From: JAWLCG01 sp041687295
GTDB lineage: Bacteria; Planctomycetota; Phycisphaerae; SM23-33; FEN-1343
Assembly (NCBI GenBank): GCA_041687295.1
Contig: JAWLCG010000305.1
Location: forward strand, 1 to 6,286
Direction: 5' to 3'
Length of the DNA: 6,286 nucleotides
The notes under the pieces were generated by a model, which saw only the letters and a list, made by a program, of their open reading frames with translations, was not told the DNA's origin and made no database searches. Below are positions 1-4,385 of this stretch, piece by piece (positions within the stretch are counted from its first letter, which is position 1; the number at the start of each line of letters is the position of its first letter). The position numbers were made by a program, and so were the translations under genes.

Positions 1-98
1 GGTCGAGCGTCAGCGAGGCCCGGCACGGGACAGGAGCCGGTTCGCTGCGGCGCCTGTGTACCTCGCTGCCGGGCCTCGCTCCACTCGACCCGGCCTAC
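1..98. repeat. Inverted pair of GC-rich repeat units forming a long hairpin
   Basis: Bases 1-7 (GGTCGAG) pair with 84-90, and 12-25 (AGCGAGGCCCGGCA) pair perfectly with 67-80, giving a 7 + 14 bp stem with a small internal loop. A weaker inner stem (ACAGG and GCC at 30-38 with GGC and CCTGT at 49-57) lies in the loop. Read on the minus strand, the right arm continues outward as GTAGGCCGGG from position 98, so it begins with GTAG like the elements near 520, 715 and 2113. The left arm runs off the window edge. It probably lies downstream of an unseen gene, where it could also act as a terminator. Confidence 0.7.
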
Positions 99-119
99 GA
101 CTGAAGGCCCCAGGCCTTG

Positions 120-125
120 TACAAT
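120..125 (+). promoter_or_regulatory. Possible -10 element (TACAAT) of the zinc-finger gene
   Basis: TACAAT stands 52 bp before the start codon at 178, in otherwise GC-rich DNA, and matches five of six bases of a sigma70 -10 box. No good -35 is visible 16-18 bp upstream, so the call is weak. The surrounding string CCCAGGC, 3-4 nt, TACAAT, N, CA recurs at the ferredoxin promoter near 1841, which gives some support. Confidence 0.4.
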
Positions 126-177
126 ACAGGGTGTCCGCATTCGTCGTGCCCGGTCCCCCTCGACAGGAGAGCGCATC

Positions 178-507
178 ATGCGATGCGACCAGTGCGACAA
201 GCCGGCAGCGGTGCACTTCACGGACGCCTCGTCACCCGACCGCCCAACGACCCACCTCTGCCAGGACCACGCCCGCCAGGCCCTGGCCGGCCAACCCAAG
301 GCCATGGCCGGCATGGCCGAGCCGCTGGTGCCCGTCGACGTCTACGTCACGCAGGAGCAGATCGACCGCGGCGAGGAGGTGGAGGTGGCCCTGCCCGACG
401 GCGGCACACGCCGCCTGAAGATTCCGCAGAGGATCAGCACCGGCCTCTCGATACGCCACATGACCCCCCAGCGGGCCGGCTACAAGTTCGTTATCCACAT
501 CGTGTGA
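178..507 (+). CDS. Small McsA-like zinc-finger protein with a DnaJ-C-like tail
   Basis: A 109-residue soluble protein. Seen: the N-terminus has a Cys3-x2-Cys6 pair followed by KPAAVHFTD and then HLC28-x2-H31. This is the layout of the McsA / UvrB-UvrC-motif zinc domain, where such CxxC pairs bind zinc; here the fourth ligand would be His31 instead of Cys. Residues 55-109 (VDVYVTQEQIDRGEEVEV, then LPDGG, then KIP, ending KFVIHIV) resemble the beta-sandwich C-terminal substrate-binding region of DnaJ/Hsp40. There is no J domain, signal peptide or membrane segment. The start is supported by AGGAG at 165-169, 8 nt before the ATG. The gene is monocistronic and converges on the flavoprotein gene. 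A role in protein quality control or stress is an inference from the domain resemblances; no exact function is assigned. Confidence 0.8.
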   Translation: MRCDQCDKPAAVHFTDASSPDRPTTHLCQDHARQALAGQPKAMAGMAEPLVPVDVYVTQEQIDRGEEVEVALPDGGTRRLKIPQRISTGLSIRHMTPQRAGYKFVIHIV

Positions 508-519
508 GGCCTTGGCCTC

Positions 520-540
520 GTAGGGCGGGCACCGCCCGCC
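520..540 (+). repeat. GTAG-headed REP-like hairpin, copy 1
   Basis: GTAG is followed directly by a perfect 7-bp stem GGCGGGC-ACC-GCCCGCC with a 3-nt loop. It begins 12 bp after the stop codon of the zinc-finger gene. An identical 21-bp copy lies at 2113-2133, also just after a stop codon. A GTAG tetranucleotide at the foot of a GC-rich hairpin is the hallmark of REP elements handled by RAYT (TnpA-REP) proteins. It may also stop transcription, although there is no T-tract. Confidence 0.75.
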
Positions 541-569
541 GCCGACGGCGCCAAAGCGTCCCTGGGCCG

Positions 570-653
570 TATGGAGTGCGGCGGCATCGACGCCGCTTTG
601 GCTGGTCTTGCCGCCAGCGATCCAGAGCGGCGTCACAGCCGCCGCACTCCATA
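570..653. repeat. Two inverted 32-bp palindromic repeat units (BIME-like)
   Basis: Bases 570-601 and the reverse complement of 622-653 match at 28 of 32 positions. Both arms start TATGGAGTGCGGCGGC and end CGCT, one variable base, TGG. The 20 nt between them form the loop. Each unit can also fold alone, for example GCGGCG at 578-583 with CGCCGC at 591-596. A further fragment, CCAAAGCG at 551-558, pairs with 594-601. The pair lies between convergent genes, where it could serve as a two-way terminator. The near-identical arms point to duplication of a mobile or amplified unit rather than chance. Confidence 0.75.
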
Positions 654-682
654 GCGCCCGGGCATCGCCGGACGGGGTCGAA

Positions 683-715
683 GGTGGGGCTCCGCTCCGC
701 TGCGCCCCAGCCTAC
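683..715 (-). repeat. GTAG-headed REP-like hairpin, minus orientation
   Basis: Read on the minus strand from 715, the sequence starts GTAGGC and then forms a 6-bp stem TGGGGC / GCCCCA (709-704 with 690-685) around a 13-nt loop containing CAGCGGAGCGG. It lies 4 bp beyond the stop codon of the minus-strand flavoprotein gene, so its orientation relative to that gene matches the copies at 520 and 2113 relative to theirs. It could act as a terminator for that gene. Confidence 0.6.
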
Positions 716-719
716 GTGG

Positions 720-1748
720 CTACTCCTCAGGTCGGGCGTTGGGCGGGGGGGGGGGGGGGGGGGCTTGGCCGGTCAGGCTGGCCATGACGCGGTCGACGTG
801 GACGTGGCAGTTCTCGATAAACACGCCGTAGTCCTGCTGCGTGCCGGCGACGGCGGTGCCGATGGCGTAGAGGTTCTCCACGTTGGTCGCCATCGTGTGC
901 AGGTCGACGCGGGGATGCTGCTGGGGGCCGACGAGCTCCACGCCGGCCGAGCGGAACAGGGCCATGTCGGCCACGTAGCCGGTCATCAGCAGCACGAAGT
1001 CGGCCGGCACGTCGAAGGGCTCCCCCCCGCCCGTCGGCGCCAGCGTCACCCGCTCGGGCCCGATGGCCTGGACGTTCGTGCCCAGCAGCCCCCGGACATG
1101 CCCGGCCTGGATGAGCGACTGGATCTCCGGCAGCAGCCAGTACTTGATCGCCCCGGGGTCGAAAGTCTCGCGGCGGTAGCTGAGCATCACCTCGGCCCCG
1201 GCGTGCCAGGCGCGCAGGGCGGCCTCGATGGCGGAGTTCTTGCCCCCCACCACCAGCAGCCGCTGGCGGAAGTAGGTGTGCACGTCGTGGAGGTAGTGGC
1301 TCACGTGGGGCAGGTCCTCGCCGGGCACCCCGATCGGCCGAGGCCGGGCTGTGCCGCCGGTGCTCAGCACCACGCGGCGGGCGCGGTACGCGTGATCGGC
1401 CCCGGCCCGTTGCGTGCGAATCGTGAACCCGGCACCATCGCGTTCGATGGCCAGCACTCGCTCGTAGGTCCGCACGTCCAGGTCGAACTGCAGCACCAGC
1501 GCCCGCAGGTAGGCGAGGTACTCCTCGCGGGTGGCCTTGGACTGGTCGGCGGTCTGCAGCGGCACGCCGGCCAGGGCGATCCGCTCGGGCGAGCTGAAGA
1601 ACCGCGTCTGCGGCGGGAACCAGAAGATGGTCTGGCCGATCTGGCGCTTGTCGAACTGCAGGTAGTCCAGCCCGGCGCGCTTGCAGGCGACGGCCAGCTC
1701 CAGCCCGATGGGCCCGGCCCCGATGATGGCGACGTCGGTCTCGATCAT
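720..1748 (-). CDS. YpdA-family FAD/NAD(P)H-dependent oxidoreductase (bacillithiol disulfide reductase-like)
   Basis: A 342-residue cytoplasmic flavoprotein with the two-Rossmann-fold layout of thioredoxin-reductase-like enzymes. Seen: FAD motif GAGPIG at 10-15; the YpdA-type stretch RFFSSPERIALAGVP at 49-63; NAD(P)H motif VVGGKNSAIEAAL at 166-178; second FAD motif VENLYAIGTAVAG at 290-302. Known for the family: YpdA reduces bacillithiol disulfide and uses a conserved Cys at about residue 14 in GGGPCG. Here that position is Ile14, and only Cys22 and Cys314 exist, so a different substrate is possible, such as ferredoxin, whose gene lies divergently. I chose the ATG at 1748 because the Rossmann fold starts seven residues later and a promoter lies just upstream; no Shine-Dalgarno is seen. 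The last 14 residues are a proline-rich tail encoded by the homopolymer at 745-763. Family assignment is firm; the substrate is open. Confidence 0.88.
   Translation of the reverse strand: MIETDVAIIGAGPIGLELAVACKRAGLDYLQFDKRQIGQTIFWFPPQTRFFSSPERIALAGVPLQTADQSKATREEYLAYLRALVLQFDLDVRTYERVLAIERDGAGFTIRTQRAGADHAYRARRVVLSTGGTARPRPIGVPGEDLPHVSHYLHDVHTYFRQRLLVVGGKNSAIEAALRAWHAGAEVMLSYRRETFDPGAIKYWLLPEIQSLIQAGHVRGLLGTNVQAIGPERVTLAPTGGGEPFDVPADFVLLMTGYVADMALFRSAGVELVGPQQHPRVDLHTMATNVENLYAIGTAVAGTQQDYGVFIENCHVHVDRVMASLTGQAPPPPPPPNARPEE
745..763. repeat. Homopolymer of 19 G within the 3' end of the flavoprotein gene
   Basis: There are nineteen consecutive G on the + strand, preceded by GGGC at 741-744. 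On the coding (minus) strand this is C19, encoding most of a seven-proline run (residues 330-336) near the C-terminus. Tracts this long are prone to slippage in replication and are also hard to sequence, so the exact length is uncertain. By my reading, one extra G would end the protein with AQRPT and a stop, while one fewer would bypass the TAG stop and extend the frame at least 40 codons into the intergenic repeats. Confidence 0.9.
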
Positions 1749-1753
1749 GCTCA

Positions 1754-1783
1754 ATGGTAGGCCCGCCCAGTGGCTGGGGTCAA
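1754..1783 (-). promoter_or_regulatory. Promoter of the flavoprotein gene, apparently leaderless
   Basis: On the minus strand TTGACC (1783-1778) is followed after 18 bp by TACCAT (1759-1754), good matches to sigma70 -35 and -10 boxes. The -10 box ends only 5 nt before the ATG at 1748, so transcription should start at or within a base or two of the start codon. Together with the missing Shine-Dalgarno, this suggests a leaderless mRNA. Confidence 0.55.
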
Positions 1784-1816
1784 ATCCGGCCGCCGACAGG
1801 ATTTGCCGACACCGCC

Positions 1817-1846
1817 TTGGCAGCGCCCGTCCCAGGCGCCTACAAT
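1817..1846 (+). promoter_or_regulatory. Promoter of the ferredoxin gene
   Basis: TTGGCA (1817-1822), an 18-bp spacer and TACAAT (1841-1846) make a sigma70-like promoter with five of six consensus bases in each box. The expected start near 1853 gives a leader of about 68 nt before the ferredoxin ATG. It lies back to back with the minus-strand promoter at 1754-1783; the two -35 boxes are 33 bp apart. Confidence 0.6.
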
Positions 1847-1920
1847 GCACCGTCTGCCCGGCCGACCCGCGTAGAGGCGGCCCATTGGACAACCCGATCC
1901 CCAGGCCGCGGAGGAGCGTC

Positions 1921-2109
1921 ATGAGAGCCATCGTCGATCCCGACACCTGCATTGGCTGCGAGCTGTGCCCGTCGATCTGCCCCGAGGTCTTCGAGATGGA
2001 GGGCAACGTCGCCATCACGATCAAGGACCCCGTGCCCCCTGACGTCGAGGACACCGCCCGCGAGGCCGCCGAGAGCTGCCCCACCGAGGCCATCAAGATC
2101 GAGGAGTAG
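1921..2109 (+). CDS. Single-cluster [4Fe-4S] ferredoxin
   Basis: A 62-residue acidic electron carrier. Cys10, Cys13 and Cys16 (CIGCELC) and Cys53 (ESCPTEAI) are placed to bind one [4Fe-4S] cluster, as in the Thermotoga/Desulfovibrio type of about 60 residues. A fifth cysteine, Cys20 (SICPEVF), matches the one that forms a disulfide in the Thermotoga protein, but its partner is absent here (the aligned stretch reads DVEDTARE). There is no second CxxCxxC motif, so the other cluster site is lost. The start is supported by GGAGGAG at 1910-1916, 4-6 nt before the ATG; in-frame codons further upstream cross the promoter and are not part of the gene. The gene is monocistronic and divergent from the flavoprotein gene, so it may carry electrons to or from that enzyme; this is an inference from position only. 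Confidence 0.93.
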   Translation: MRAIVDPDTCIGCELCPSICPEVFEMEGNVAITIKDPVPPDVEDTAREAAESCPTEAIKIEE

Positions 2110-2112
2110 CCT

Positions 2113-2133
2113 GTAGGGCGGGCACCGCCCGCC
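2113..2133 (+). repeat. GTAG-headed REP-like hairpin, copy 2
   Basis: Identical over 21 bp to the element at 520-540: GTAG and then the 7-bp stem GGCGGGC-ACC-GCCCGCC. It starts 3 bp after the ferredoxin stop codon (TAG at 2107-2109), in the same orientation to its upstream gene as copy 1. It could act as a terminator or mRNA-stabilising hairpin for the ferredoxin transcript. Confidence 0.75.
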
Positions 2134-2167
2134 GCGGTGACGGACAACCCTCCACCTGCCGGGTGCC

Positions 2168-2190
2168 GTGGCTGCACCGTCTGCAGCCAC
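2168..2190. repeat. 9-bp inverted repeat, intergenic
   Basis: GTGGCTGCA (2168-2176) and its perfect complement TGCAGCCAC (2182-2190) flank a 5-nt loop CCGTC. It lies in the 244-bp gap between the ferredoxin and the pterin operon and may be part of a decayed repeat or a terminator. No protein-like reading is convincing here. Confidence 0.5.
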
Positions 2191-2276
2191 GTCTTCGGAG
2201 CGTCGATGACATAGAGCCCCGCATCGGCGGCGAGCCCATGGGGCGTTGAGCCATCGTCGCGCAGCCCGGCCGCGAT

Positions 2277-2300
2277 GCCCACGGATGGCAATCCGTGGGC
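2277..2300. repeat. Perfect 10-bp palindrome with GGCA tetraloop
   Basis: GCCCACGGAT (2277-2286), loop GGCA and ATCCGTGGGC (2291-2300) make a perfect 10-bp stem. It lies 54 bp before the start of the carbinolamine dehydratase gene, so it would fall in the 5' leader of the pterin operon if transcription starts upstream of it, or act as an operator-like dyad. Its form fits the other short palindromic repeats of this window. I see no clear promoter between it and the gene. Confidence 0.6.
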
Positions 2301-2353
2301 TTGGGTGGGCGCCCGGTGTGGCGGTGGCGCGTCGTCTCGAGAGGAGGCTCACC

Positions 2354-2683
2354 ATGCCCGACAAGGACCTCGCCCAGCGCCAGTGCACGCCCTGCCAGGG
2401 CGGCGAGCAGCCGCTTGGGGGCGACGTGCTGGCCGACCTGGCCGGCCGGCTGGACGGCTGGCGCGTCGTCGACGAGCACCACCTGGAGCGGCAGTTCCGC
2501 ACGAAGGACTTCCGCTCGGCGTTGACGCTGGTCAACCGCATCGGCGAGTTGGCCGAGCAGCAGGGCCACCACCCCGACCTCGACCTGGGCTGGGGCCGGG
2601 TGCAGGTGACGCTCTACACGCACAAGATCGACGGCCTGAGCGAGAACGACTTCATCCTGGCCGCCAAGATCGACCAGCTCTGA
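2354..2683 (+). CDS. Pterin-4a-carbinolamine dehydratase (PCD/DCoH family)
   Basis: A 109-residue protein of the PhhB/PCD family, which dehydrates 4a-hydroxytetrahydropterin, formed by aromatic amino acid hydroxylases, back to quinonoid dihydropterin. Seen: the bacterial N-terminal CTPCQGG (11-17), the active-site HHPD at 72-75 and LYTH90 followed by the usual GLSENDF. These supply the three family histidines (72, 73, 90). Length is normal. The start is fixed by a strong AGGAGG at 2342-2347, 6 nt before the ATG. It is the first gene of the pterin/folate cluster, 53 bp before the reductase; that gap holds a 7-bp stem (CCGCCGG at 2684-2690 with CCGGCGG at 2717-2723). Known: some PCDs cluster with folate or molybdopterin genes without a hydroxylase. 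Here pterin salvage or recycling alongside the reductase is likely, but no hydroxylase gene is visible. Confidence 0.93.
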   Translation: MPDKDLAQRQCTPCQGGEQPLGGDVLADLAGRLDGWRVVDEHHLERQFRTKDFRSALTLVNRIGELAEQQGHHPDLDLGWGRVQVTLYTHKIDGLSENDFILAAKIDQL

Positions 2684-2736
2684 CCGCCGGGCCGGGGGGA
2701 CCGGCCAGGCCCGCGACCGGCGGGCCGAGGAACACC

Positions 2737-3492
2737 ATGGACTCAACCGCCCCCCCCCTGCTGGGCCGAACGGCCCTGGTCACCGGCGGCGCCAAGCGCC
2801 TGGGCCGGGCGATCGCGCTGCGCCTGGCCGAGGCGGGCGCCGACGTGGCGATCCACTACCACTCCAGCGCCGACGCCGCAGCCGACACCGCCGACGCCGT
2901 CGCCGCCCTGGGCCGACGCGCCTGGGCCCTGCCGGCCGACCTGGACGACCCCGACGCTGCCGCCGACCTCTTCGCCCGCGCCGCCGAGCAGGCCGGGGCC
3001 ATCGACATCCTGGTCAACAACGCCTCGAACTTCCCGGCCAACCGCGTGCTGGAGTTCCCCCTCGAATCGCTGTGGGAGAACCTCCGCCTCCACGCAGCCA
3101 GCCCGCTGATGCTGGCCCGGGCGCTGGCGCAGCAGGGCCGGCCCGGCGACATCGTCAACATGCTCGACAGCCGAGTCGTCGACTACGACCACGCCCACGC
3201 CGCCTACCACCTCAGCAAGCGGACGCTGCTGACGCTGACCAAGATGCTCGCCCTGGAGCTCGCGCCGGCCATCAAGGTCAACGCCGTCGCCCCGGGCCTG
3301 ATCCTGCCGCCCCCCGGCCAGAACGAGAGCTACCTCCAGCAGCTCGCCTCGACCAACCCGCTCAACCGCCACGGCTCGCCCGAGGGCATCGCCGAGGCCG
3401 TGCTGTTCCTCGTCCGCAGCGACTTCGTCACCGGGCAGGTGCTCTACGTCGACGGCGGGCGGCACATGAAAGGATGCGTCTATGGCGGATAA
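2737..3492 (+). CDS. PTR1/FolM-like pteridine reductase (short-chain dehydrogenase)
   Basis: A 251-residue short-chain dehydrogenase. Seen: cofactor motif TGGAKRLG at 16-23, IHYHSSADAAAD at 39-50 after the second strand (the NADPH-specific pattern of pteridine reductases), NNAS at 94-97, and an active site Asp144, Tyr157, Lys161. Classical SDRs have Ser 13 residues before the Tyr. An Asp there matches the Asp-Tyr-Lys triad of Leishmania PTR1 and of FolM, as do APGLILPPPG (185-194) and SDFVTGQVLYVDGGRHM near the C-terminus. Members reduce dihydromonapterin, dihydrobiopterin or dihydrofolate with NADPH. In this operon it may make tetrahydropterin or replace dihydrofolate reductase. GAGGA at 2727-2731 supports the ATG. 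The 3' end overlaps folB by 11 bp. The family is sure; the preferred pterin is not. Confidence 0.88.
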   Translation: MDSTAPPLLGRTALVTGGAKRLGRAIALRLAEAGADVAIHYHSSADAAADTADAVAALGRRAWALPADLDDPDAAADLFARAAEQAGAIDILVNNASNFPANRVLEFPLESLWENLRLHAASPLMLARALAQQGRPGDIVNMLDSRVVDYDHAHAAYHLSKRTLLTLTKMLALELAPAIKVNAVAPGLILPPPGQNESYLQQLASTNPLNRHGSPEGIAEAVLFLVRSDFVTGQVLYVDGGRHMKGCVYGG

Positions 3493-3859
3493 GACTTTGG
3501 ACCAGATCCACATCCGCGACCTCCGCCTGCGATGCATCATCGGGCTCTACCCCGAGGAGCGGCGCGAGCGGCAGGACGTGGTGATCCAGATGACCCTCTA
3601 CGCCGACCTCCGCCGCGCCGGCCAGACTGACGACCTGCAGGACACCGTGGACTACAAGGCCGTCAAGAAGGCCGTCGTCGCCCTGGTCGAACAGTCCGAC
3701 TTCCTGCTCGTAGAAAGGCTGGCGCAGCGGATCGCCGAGTTGGCCCTCGAACCGCCGAATGTGCAGCGCGTGCGGGTGCTGGTCGAGAAGCCCGGGGCGC
3801 TGCGCTTCGCCCGCACCGTCGGCGTGGAGATCTTCCGCGACAGGACCGATGTCGGCTGA
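3482..3859 (+). CDS. folB: Dihydroneopterin aldolase
   Basis: A 125-residue enzyme that cleaves 7,8-dihydroneopterin to 6-hydroxymethyl-7,8-dihydropterin and glycolaldehyde in folate synthesis; the family forms octamers. Seen: IRDLRLRCIIGLYPEE near the N-terminus, with Glu26 at the pterin-binding/catalytic position, VDY58 matching the conserved active-site Tyr, LVERLAQRIAE at 76-86, and EKPGALRFA at 102-110 with Lys103 at the catalytic Lys position. KPGA favours the aldolase over the related FolX epimerase, which has a different sequence there, although the N-terminal RLRCIIG and RQDVVI are FolX-like, so epimerase activity is possible. The start lies inside the reductase gene (11-bp overlap) with GAAAGGA at 3468-3474, 7 nt upstream, suggesting translational coupling. 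It overlaps folK by 11 bp. Confidence 0.92.
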   Translation: MADKTLDQIHIRDLRLRCIIGLYPEERRERQDVVIQMTLYADLRRAGQTDDLQDTVDYKAVKKAVVALVEQSDFLLVERLAQRIAELALEPPNVQRVRVLVEKPGALRFARTVGVEIFRDRTDVG

Positions 3860-4385
3860 GCCGGACAGGATCGGCTACGTGGCGGTGGGCTCCAACATCG
3901 AGCCCCGCCGCAACCTGCCCGCCGCCCTGACGCTGCTGCGGCAGGCGGTGAGCGTCCTGGCCGTCTCGAGGGTCTACCGCACCGCCCCGATCGGCCGGCC
4001 GGGCCAGCCGGAGTTCCTCAATGCGGTCTGGCAGATCCGCACGGCCCTTTCGCCCTGGGCTGTGAAGTTCGACGTGCTTCGGCCCATCGAGGACCGGCTG
4101 GGCCGGGTGCGCGGCGGCGACCCCTACGGGCCGAGGACCATCGACCTGGACCTGGTCCTGCTGGGCGCGTGCGTCGTCCGCCGGGAAGAGCTGACGCTGC
4201 CCAGCGAGGACCTCGATCGGCCCTTCGTCGCCCTGCCGCTGCTGGAGCTCGCACCGGACGTGGTCTTGCCCGACACGGGAGAAACGCTATCATCGCTGTG
4301 GTCCGACCGCCCCCGCCCGCCCGACATGCTGGCTGAGGAGGCCCTGTCGGCCCAGCTGAGAGGGAGTCTGCTCCATGAACCATGA
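3849..4385 (+). CDS. folK: 6-hydroxymethyl-7,8-dihydropterin pyrophosphokinase
   Basis: A 178-residue enzyme that transfers pyrophosphate from ATP to hydroxymethyl-dihydropterin, giving the substrate of dihydropteroate synthase. Seen: YVAVGSNIEPRRNL at 10-23, SRVYRTAPIG at 40-49, QPEFLNAV at 53-60, and the signature YGPRTIDLDLVL at 93-104, with Asp99 and Asp101 at the magnesium-binding positions and Arg96 at the conserved arginine. FVALPLLELAP at 126-136 completes the family pattern. It is slightly longer than the E. coli enzyme because of a C-terminal tail after residue 150. The start overlaps folB by 11 bp; AGGA at 3842-3845 is only 3 nt from the ATG, so coupling to folB translation is likely important. 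The 3' end overlaps folE by 11 bp. Confidence 0.95.
   Translation: MSAEPDRIGYVAVGSNIEPRRNLPAALTLLRQAVSVLAVSRVYRTAPIGRPGQPEFLNAVWQIRTALSPWAVKFDVLRPIEDRLGRVRGGDPYGPRTIDLDLVLLGACVVRREELTLPSEDLDRPFVALPLLELAPDVVLPDTGETLSSLWSDRPRPPDMLAEEALSAQLRGSLLHEP

Noticed and set aside
117..1760. A 547-codon open frame on the + strand covering the flavoprotein gene
   Set aside because: It lies antisense to a clear YpdA-family gene, is low in complexity (rich in Gly, Arg, His, Pro) and crosses the intergenic repeats. High GC leaves few stop codons in this frame.
1681..1920. Longer N-terminus for the ferredoxin
   Set aside because: The extra residues overlap the divergent flavoprotein gene and the promoter, while the ATG at 1921 has a good Shine-Dalgarno and gives the normal ferredoxin length.
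1749..2291. Minus-strand N-terminal extension of the flavoprotein by about 181 codons
   Set aside because: The extension runs antisense through the ferredoxin gene and both promoters. The Rossmann motif begins seven residues after the ATG at 1748, the normal place for the family.
2093..2353. A short minus-strand gene or gene remnant in the gap before the dehydratase
   Set aside because: The minus-strand frames here span the GTAG hairpin and the palindromes, and their translations match no family I recognise. The stretch is better explained as repeats.
2277..2353. Riboswitch (for example a tetrahydrofolate type) in the leader of the pterin operon
   Set aside because: Only a simple 10-bp hairpin is visible; I could not find the conserved multi-stem core of a THF riboswitch.
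2743..3540. A 265-codon minus-strand frame under the reductase gene
   Set aside because: Val- and Gly-rich shadow of the strongly matching short-chain dehydrogenase on the other strand; no domain is recognisable.
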